Positions 17,174 through 19,557 of a stretch of DNA of 19,557 nucleotides are shown here, in pieces (the stretch's first letter is position 1; every line of letters starts with the position of its first letter). Source of the stretch: CAZART01 sp964487555 (GTDB taxonomy: Bacteria; Bacteroidota; Rhodothermia; Rhodothermales; VXPQ01); the NCBI GenBank assembly GCA_964487555.1, contig CAZART010000099.1, forward strand, positions 1 to 19,557, read 5' to 3'. The translations under genes were made by a program, and so were the position numbers. Below the pieces are notes generated by a model. That model was not told the origin of the DNA. It did no database searches and saw only the letters and a program-made list of their open reading frames with translations.

Positions 17174-17198
17174 TGGCGCGGGAGAGACTCGAACTCTC
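17174..17198 (-). other. tRNA-like T-arm and 3' acceptor strand (fragment)
   Basis: On the minus strand, GAGAG-TTCGAGT-CTCTC is a perfect 5-bp T-stem with a canonical T-loop, followed by CCGCGCC and A, as in a tRNA 3' end. I could not build the rest. No matching 5' acceptor strand (GGCGCGG) occurs within 100 nt, and the D- and anticodon-arm regions fail to fold with the required invariant bases. No CCA is encoded. It may be a decayed tRNA, a tRNA 3' fragment left by integration, or coincidence. Confidence 0.4.
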
Positions 17199-17660
17199 GG
17201 CCTCGCCGCACCCACGGGTACGCCTTGCTGGTCGGCATCGCCACCATTATCCCCTGACTGCCCCGTCCGCAGCCTGCGTACGAGTAACTATCGGGATGTT
17301 TTTTTTGAGAACGGTACTGAACCCCGCCGCGCTCGGCCGGCGTGCCCGTCATCGAGCCGCCGCTGGCCGTTTCGGGGCCCCGCCCGCACGTCATCCCAAT
17401 CTTCCCCATCCCACCACAGTTCCGCCTTTCTCGCGCCTCGGCATTGCGCGAAAATGCGCTTCCGAGTCGTCATTTTCGCCGTGCACCTCACACCCTACAC
17501 GGCACTTCACCTTCGAAATCGCGCAAATCTTGCCGTTCTGCTTCTCCATTTCGCACAACCGAGCTTGGTGATGCCCCGACTCATCATCGCCTTTATCAGC
17601 TGTGCGAAATGCCGATCCCACCCAAATCCGTCTTCCACGCCCACAGATTGCCCTTCCCCC
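17199..17660. other. Region without recognisable genes before the cassette array
   Basis: Several open frames cross this stretch on both strands (for example 17342-17734 plus and 17391-17783 minus). Their products are serine-, proline- or arginine-rich, match nothing known and overlap each other. An 8-bp inverted repeat, GCGAAAAT (17448-17455) and ATTTTCGC (17472-17479), is the only clear structure. No integrase gene is detectable. Confidence 0.5.
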
Positions 17661-17670
17661 TCCTGTACGC

Positions 17671-17736
17671 GATATTTCGAACCACGCGACATACGGAAGA
17701 TCTCCCGCCGTCGTCCGTTGAAATATCCTGTTAGCT
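17671..17736. other. attC-like site bordering the array (attC0 candidate)
   Basis: GATATTTC, an unpaired G (17679) and AAC on the left pair with GTT and GAAATATC on the right (17717-17727). The R' box GTTAGCT follows at 17730-17736. The distances from the unpaired G to the left R'' position (8 nt) and to R' (10 nt) match the two clear attC sites (8 and 11 nt). The R'' box itself (about 17664-17670, TGTACGC) is degenerate. This may be a decayed attC or an attI-like junction. The R' box is certain because it matches the 3' end of cassette 1. Confidence 0.5.
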
Positions 17737-17792
17737 TGCTCTGGGACCGCCAAATCTGATTCGGCGTATATTGAGACAACCATTCACGTCCG

Positions 17793-17813
17793 CAATAGGT
17801 GTTCAATAGGTGT
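17793..17813. repeat. Tandem duplication at the antitoxin ribosome binding site
   Basis: CAATAGGTGT occurs at 17793-17802 and again at 17804-17813, an 11-nt period that ends one base before the antitoxin ATG at 17815. The second copy supplies AGG as the ribosome binding site. The first may be a relic or part of an operator. Confidence 0.7.
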
Positions 17814-17814
17814 C

Positions 17815-18060
17815 ATGACGCGCGCCGCAGAAAAGATCTTAAGTGAGGCCCTCGCGCTGGAGGAATCCGATCGGGCAACTCTCGCAGGGTTGCTGATCGA
17901 GAGTCTTGACGAAGCGCCCGACGAGGGTTGGGAGGAAGCGTGGGCGGCGGAGATTCGGCGTCGCGTTGCCCAGCTGGACTCGGGCGATGTCAACACCATT
18001 CCTTGGGAGGAAGCACGTGCTCGACTTCTAGAGAGGAAGCGTGGCGCGTCTGAAGCTTGA
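17815..18060 (+). CDS. Addiction-module antitoxin (TIGR02574 / Unstab_antitox type)
   Basis: The product is 81 aa and acidic, with an N-terminal helix AEKILSEALALEESDRATLA and LLIESLDEAPDEGWEEAWAA, then a C-terminal basic tail. This is the signature of the TIGR02574 addiction-module component that neutralises RelE/ParE toxins. The ATG at 17815 is preceded by AGGTGTC. The toxin gene overlaps its end by 20 nt, a usual TA layout allowing translational coupling. The protein probably binds the toxin through the C-terminal half and represses its own promoter. The pair is the payload of cassette 1; TA pairs are a classic payload that stabilises cassette arrays. Confidence 0.9.
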   Translation: MTRAAEKILSEALALEESDRATLAGLLIESLDEAPDEGWEEAWAAEIRRRVAQLDSGDVNTIPWEEARARLLERKRGASEA

Positions 18061-18337
18061 GATCCATCCAGAGGTCGCTCTCGAACTTGAGCGGTCGTAC
18101 GAGTACTACGCATCGCGAAGCTTCGTCGCAGCAGATGCCTTTCTAAAGGAGATTGATGCGGCCTTGGAAGGCATTCTCGAGAACCCGTTACTTTGGCCTA
18201 AATACCTTGAGCGACATCGTCGACGGGTCTTGTCGCGATTCCCATTCAGTATCGTCTACCGCGTTCTGGACGACGTGGTCGAAGTGGTGGGCATCGTTCG
18301 CGACAAGAAGCGACCGGGGTATTGGAGAACGCGATAA
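18041..18337 (+). CDS. RelE/ParE-family toxin
   Basis: The product is 98 aa from a GTG at 18041 with GAGAGGAAGC as the ribosome binding site; no ATG is available at this end. The sequence has the RelE/ParE fold signature: LEIHPEVALELERSYEYYAS, FLKEIDAALEGILENPLLWP, and the C-terminal strands RRVLSRFPFSIVYRVLDD with IVRDKKRPGYWRTR. The FPFSIVYR and RPGYW elements are typical of ParE/RelE toxins, which either cut mRNA on the ribosome or inhibit gyrase. Which activity applies cannot be decided here. It overlaps the antitoxin gene, and its stop (18335-18337) lies only 9 nt before the R'' box of attC1. Confidence 0.9.
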   Translation: MARLKLEIHPEVALELERSYEYYASRSFVAADAFLKEIDAALEGILENPLLWPKYLERHRRRVLSRFPFSIVYRVLDDVVEVVGIVRDKKRPGYWRTR

Positions 18338-18346
18338 TCTTTCGCA

Positions 18347-18467
18347 AGCTAACCAGACAATGAAGACGGACTGGCGCGCAGCCGCCGAGCCAAGAAAGAG
18401 GCCGGCGAGTCCGTTGCTTTCCCTCACGCCGGCGCCGCGCCTGCCGCTTATTGCCAAGCCGTTATAC
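18347..18467. other. attC1 integron recombination site (121 nt)
   Basis: R'' is AGCTAAC (18347-18353) and R' is GTTATAC (18461-18467). Between them the left arm CAAT (18358-18361), AAG, CGG, C and GGCGCG (to 18378) pairs with the right arm CGCGCC, G, CCG, CTT and ATTG (18436-18453). Three unpaired bases, G18362, A18366 and A18370, and one T-T mismatch interrupt the stem. Such extrahelical bases direct IntI strand choice. The loop region (18379-18435) is variable. Confidence 0.85.
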
Positions 18468-18490
18468 CGCCTCCACTAACAGCGTACTGG

Positions 18491-18826
18491 ATGAAGCTGA
18501 AACCTGATTGGGATGAAGCGATAATCCTCGAGGAGAAGCTTGGGGGCTATCTGCTCTCGGAGACGCATCCAGACGGTAAGGCGAAGGCGCGTTTTTTTAT
18601 TGGGCATGGCTACGACGAACAGTCCCTACTCCTAGACCTGCAGAAGATGCCTCAGTCGGGCACAATTGAGAAAGAAGTAGAGACTCCGCACGGCACAAAA
18701 TTCGTGGTCAATTGTAGTACTAAAGCGCCATCGGGTGCCAATATCCGAATCAGAACCGTCTGGATTCTCGAGAATGGACAGACGGCCCCCAGACTGGTAA
18801 CTGCCTATCCGGTCAAGCAAAAGTGA
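18491..18826 (+). CDS. DUF6883-family protein (cassette 2, first gene)
   Basis: The product is 111 aa starting 30 nt after the attC1 crossover, a normal position for a cassette gene. The DUF6883 pattern is recognisable: LLSETHPDGKAKARFF (21-36), HGTKFVVN (67-74), IRIRTVWILENG (85-96) and APRLVTAYP (99-107). There are no signal peptide and no membrane segments, so it is cytoplasmic. The function of this family is not established. In other bacteria such genes often sit beside DUF4926 genes, as here. Its stop overlaps a possible GTG start of the next gene, so the two are probably translated together. A toxin-antitoxin or defence role is only inference. Confidence 0.85.
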   Translation: MKLKPDWDEAIILEEKLGGYLLSETHPDGKAKARFFIGHGYDEQSLLLDLQKMPQSGTIEKEVETPHGTKFVVNCSTKAPSGANIRIRTVWILENGQTAPRLVTAYPVKQK

Positions 18827-18831
18827 TAGCG

Positions 18832-19290
18832 ATGCTGAAGGAGCTCGAAATCGTAAGGCTAGCAAAGGACTTACCTGCCTCTGGTCTCGAAAAGGGGGCC
18901 CGAGGGACTGTTGTACATCGCTACCGTAGCGGCAAAGCTTTCGAAGTTGAATTCCTTGACTCTGAAGGCGAGACGATTGCGGTTGAGACCTTAACGCCCG
19001 CCGAGATTGCCCCCCTGAAAGCCAAAGCCGCTGCGTTAACCAAGGTGCGGGGTCGTACGTTCTTGCCGAAAAGGAATGTTCGCATCGTCTATAAGCGTGG
19101 CGACGGTAAGTGGGTCAACGTTCGATCTGGTGCGACAAAGCCCGCAAGCGTTCATTCCACGCAGAGTGAAGCTGAAGCAGCAGCACGTGAGATGCTCCGC
19201 AATTCTGGTGGGGGAAGTCTTACGTTGAAGGGCCGTGACGGTCATTTCAGAACGAATTACTCCGTGCACGGACGCAATTCTGATTCCTGA
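18832..19290 (+). CDS. DUF4926-DUF2188 fusion protein (cassette 2, second gene)
   Basis: The product is 152 aa from the ATG at 18832, chosen because MLKELEIVRLAKDLP is the family N-terminus; an alternative GTG at 18823 overlaps the previous stop. Residues 1-65 form a DUF4926 domain, a small SH3-like barrel (GLEKGARGTVVHRYRSGKAF, EVEFLDSEGETIAVETLTP). After an alanine-rich linker, residues about 82-147 match DUF2188 (VYKRGDGKWVNVRSGATKPA, SVHSTQSEAEAAAREMLRNS, LTLKGRDGHFR). Neither domain has an established role. DUF4926 next to DUF6883 is a recurring pair, and the DUF2188 fusion is unusual to my knowledge. The stop lies 23 nt before the R'' of attC2. Confidence 0.82.
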   Translation: MLKELEIVRLAKDLPASGLEKGARGTVVHRYRSGKAFEVEFLDSEGETIAVETLTPAEIAPLKAKAAALTKVRGRTFLPKRNVRIVYKRGDGKWVNVRSGATKPASVHSTQSEAEAAAREMLRNSGGGSLTLKGRDGHFRTNYSVHGRNSDS

Positions 19291-19313
19291 AGGGCCTTTA
19301 GTAGCATCGGGCG

Positions 19314-19434
19314 GTATATCAAGCGCCTGCAGACCGACCGCGCCAACAGGCCTCACTCCGTTCCGGCGATGCTATCTGCAGTCGTGACAATTAGCGAAAG
19401 CATTGCGCGGCGGCTGAGGCGCAAGCCGTTAAGC
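19314..19434. other. attC2 integron recombination site (121 nt)
   Basis: R'' is GTATATC (19314-19320; one base from the expected GTATAAC) and R' is GTTAAGC (19428-19434). The left arm GCGCCT (19323-19328), CAG, CCG and CCGCGC (to 19343) pairs without mismatch with the right arm GCGCGG, CGG, CTG and AGGCGC (19405-19422). Unpaired G19329, A19333 and A19337 have the same identities and spacing as in attC1. Total length is identical to attC1. Confidence 0.85.
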
Positions 19435-19557
19435 CGCCACAAGCGAACACCACAGCAATGACTAAGTACTTTGTCCTCGTATGTTGTCTCCTCTTCGCCG
19501 GTGTTACGCAAGCGCAGGACGTCGACGACTATGCTGCACGCACGCTGCGCAACGGTC
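19429..19557 (+). mobile_element. Integron gene cassette 3 (partial)
   Basis: The third cassette begins after the G of R' in attC2 with TTAAGCCGCC and runs off the window. Its attC, expected to have an R'' close to GGCGGCTTAAC, lies outside. Confidence 0.7.
19458..19557 (+). CDS. Secreted protein, N-terminus only (cassette 3)
   Basis: Thirty-three residues are visible from the ATG at 19458, 29 nt after the attC2 crossover, the same offset as the first gene of cassette 2. They form a signal peptide (MTKYFVLVCCLLFAGVTQAQ, likely cleavage near TQA-QD) followed by DVDDYAARTLRNG. The protein is exported. Too little is present to name a family. The two adjacent cysteines are in the hydrophobic core, so this is not a typical lipobox. 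Confidence 0.65.
   Translation, partial: MTKYFVLVCCLLFAGVTQAQDVDDYAARTLRNG

Larger units (their letters stand above)
17731..18461 (+). mobile_element. Integron gene cassette 1 (toxin-antitoxin)
   Basis: The cassette starts after the G of GTTAGCTTGC (17730-17739) and ends at the G of the next R' box (18461). Its own R'' (GCAAGCTAAC, 18344-18353) is the exact 10-nt reverse complement of GTTAGCTTGC at its 5' end. That is the rule for a cassette that was once a circle with one attC. It is 731 nt and holds an antitoxin-toxin pair on the plus strand followed directly by attC1. Confidence 0.85.
18462..19428 (+). mobile_element. Integron gene cassette 2 (DUF6883 and DUF4926-DUF2188)
   Basis: The 967-nt cassette is bounded by the G-TT crossover points of attC1 and attC2. 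Its 5' end (TTATACCGCC, after G18461) and its R'' (GGCGGTATATC, 19310-19320) are reverse complements at 10 of 11 positions counting the G. It carries two overlapping or nearly touching genes on the plus strand, followed by attC2. Confidence 0.82.

Noticed and set aside
17174..17248. Complete tRNA on the minus strand
   Set aside because: The 5' acceptor strand does not pair with CCGCGCC, the D-loop lacks GG, and no 7-nt anticodon loop with U33 can be formed.
17059..17409. Minus-strand open frame containing REFESLPRH
   Set aside because: This phrase is a known kind of spurious translation of tRNA 3' ends; it comes from the tRNA-like T-arm and overlaps the permease end.
17342..17734. Plus-strand open frame ending inside the R' box, possible cassette-0 gene
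   Set aside because: Proline-, serine- and arginine-rich composition, no ribosome binding site, overlaps equally long frames on the other strand, no family match.
17391..17806. Two overlapping minus-strand frames that could be an integrase remnant
   Set aside because: No tyrosine-recombinase boxes (R..H-R-H-Y) or IntI patch could be found in either frame.
1..19557. CRISPR array, insertion sequence or phage genes
   Set aside because: No regularly spaced direct repeats, transposase frames or phage structural genes were seen on either strand.

Overview
The window looks like part of a Bacteroidota-type genome with high GC, most likely from the Rhodothermales/Rhodothermota side. This is inferred from three things: FtsX permeases of the Bacteroidota type, an outer-membrane beta-barrel receptor with a carboxypeptidase-regulatory domain and TonB-like plug, and an ECF sigma factor of the TIGR02999 type paired with a Ser/Thr kinase that carries TPRs. 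No rRNA, complete tRNA or species marker was seen, so the placement is tentative.

Left part (1-3947, minus strand). An SRPBCC/AHSA1 gene runs off the left edge. Directly upstream is only the C-terminal third of its usual ArsR-type partner. That remnant begins right after the stop of a large membrane Ser/Thr kinase, which is itself preceded by an ECF sigma gene in an apparent two-gene operon.

Middle (4325-17113). Mostly ordinary chromosomal genes lie here: an outer-membrane receptor, a decayed VOC/glyoxalase remnant, a small outer-membrane barrel, an FtsX/MacB-type permease, a secreted DUF1080 lipoprotein (minus strand), a GNAT acetyltransferase, a secreted alpha/beta-hydrolase fused to an NTF2-like domain, and a PadR repressor with a second, longer FtsX/MacB permease. 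The PadR gene has a very clear promoter overlapped by two inverted repeats.

Right end (about 17660-19557). This is the most notable part: a previously unmarked array of integron gene cassettes. Two attC sites, both exactly 121 nt, show the single-strand attC fold with three unpaired bases (G, A, A) at identical spacing. The R''/R' boxes at the two ends of each complete cassette are reverse complements of each other, as expected if each once circularised. Cassette 1 (17731-18461) carries a ParD/RelB-like antitoxin and a RelE/ParE toxin. Cassette 2 (18462-19428) carries a DUF6883 gene and a DUF4926-DUF2188 fusion gene. Cassette 3 (from 19429) begins a secreted protein and leaves the window. No integrase gene is visible, so the array is either the distal part of an integron or an integrase-less attC cluster (CALIN). 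A tRNA-like T-arm and a region without recognisable genes lie between the last permease and the array.
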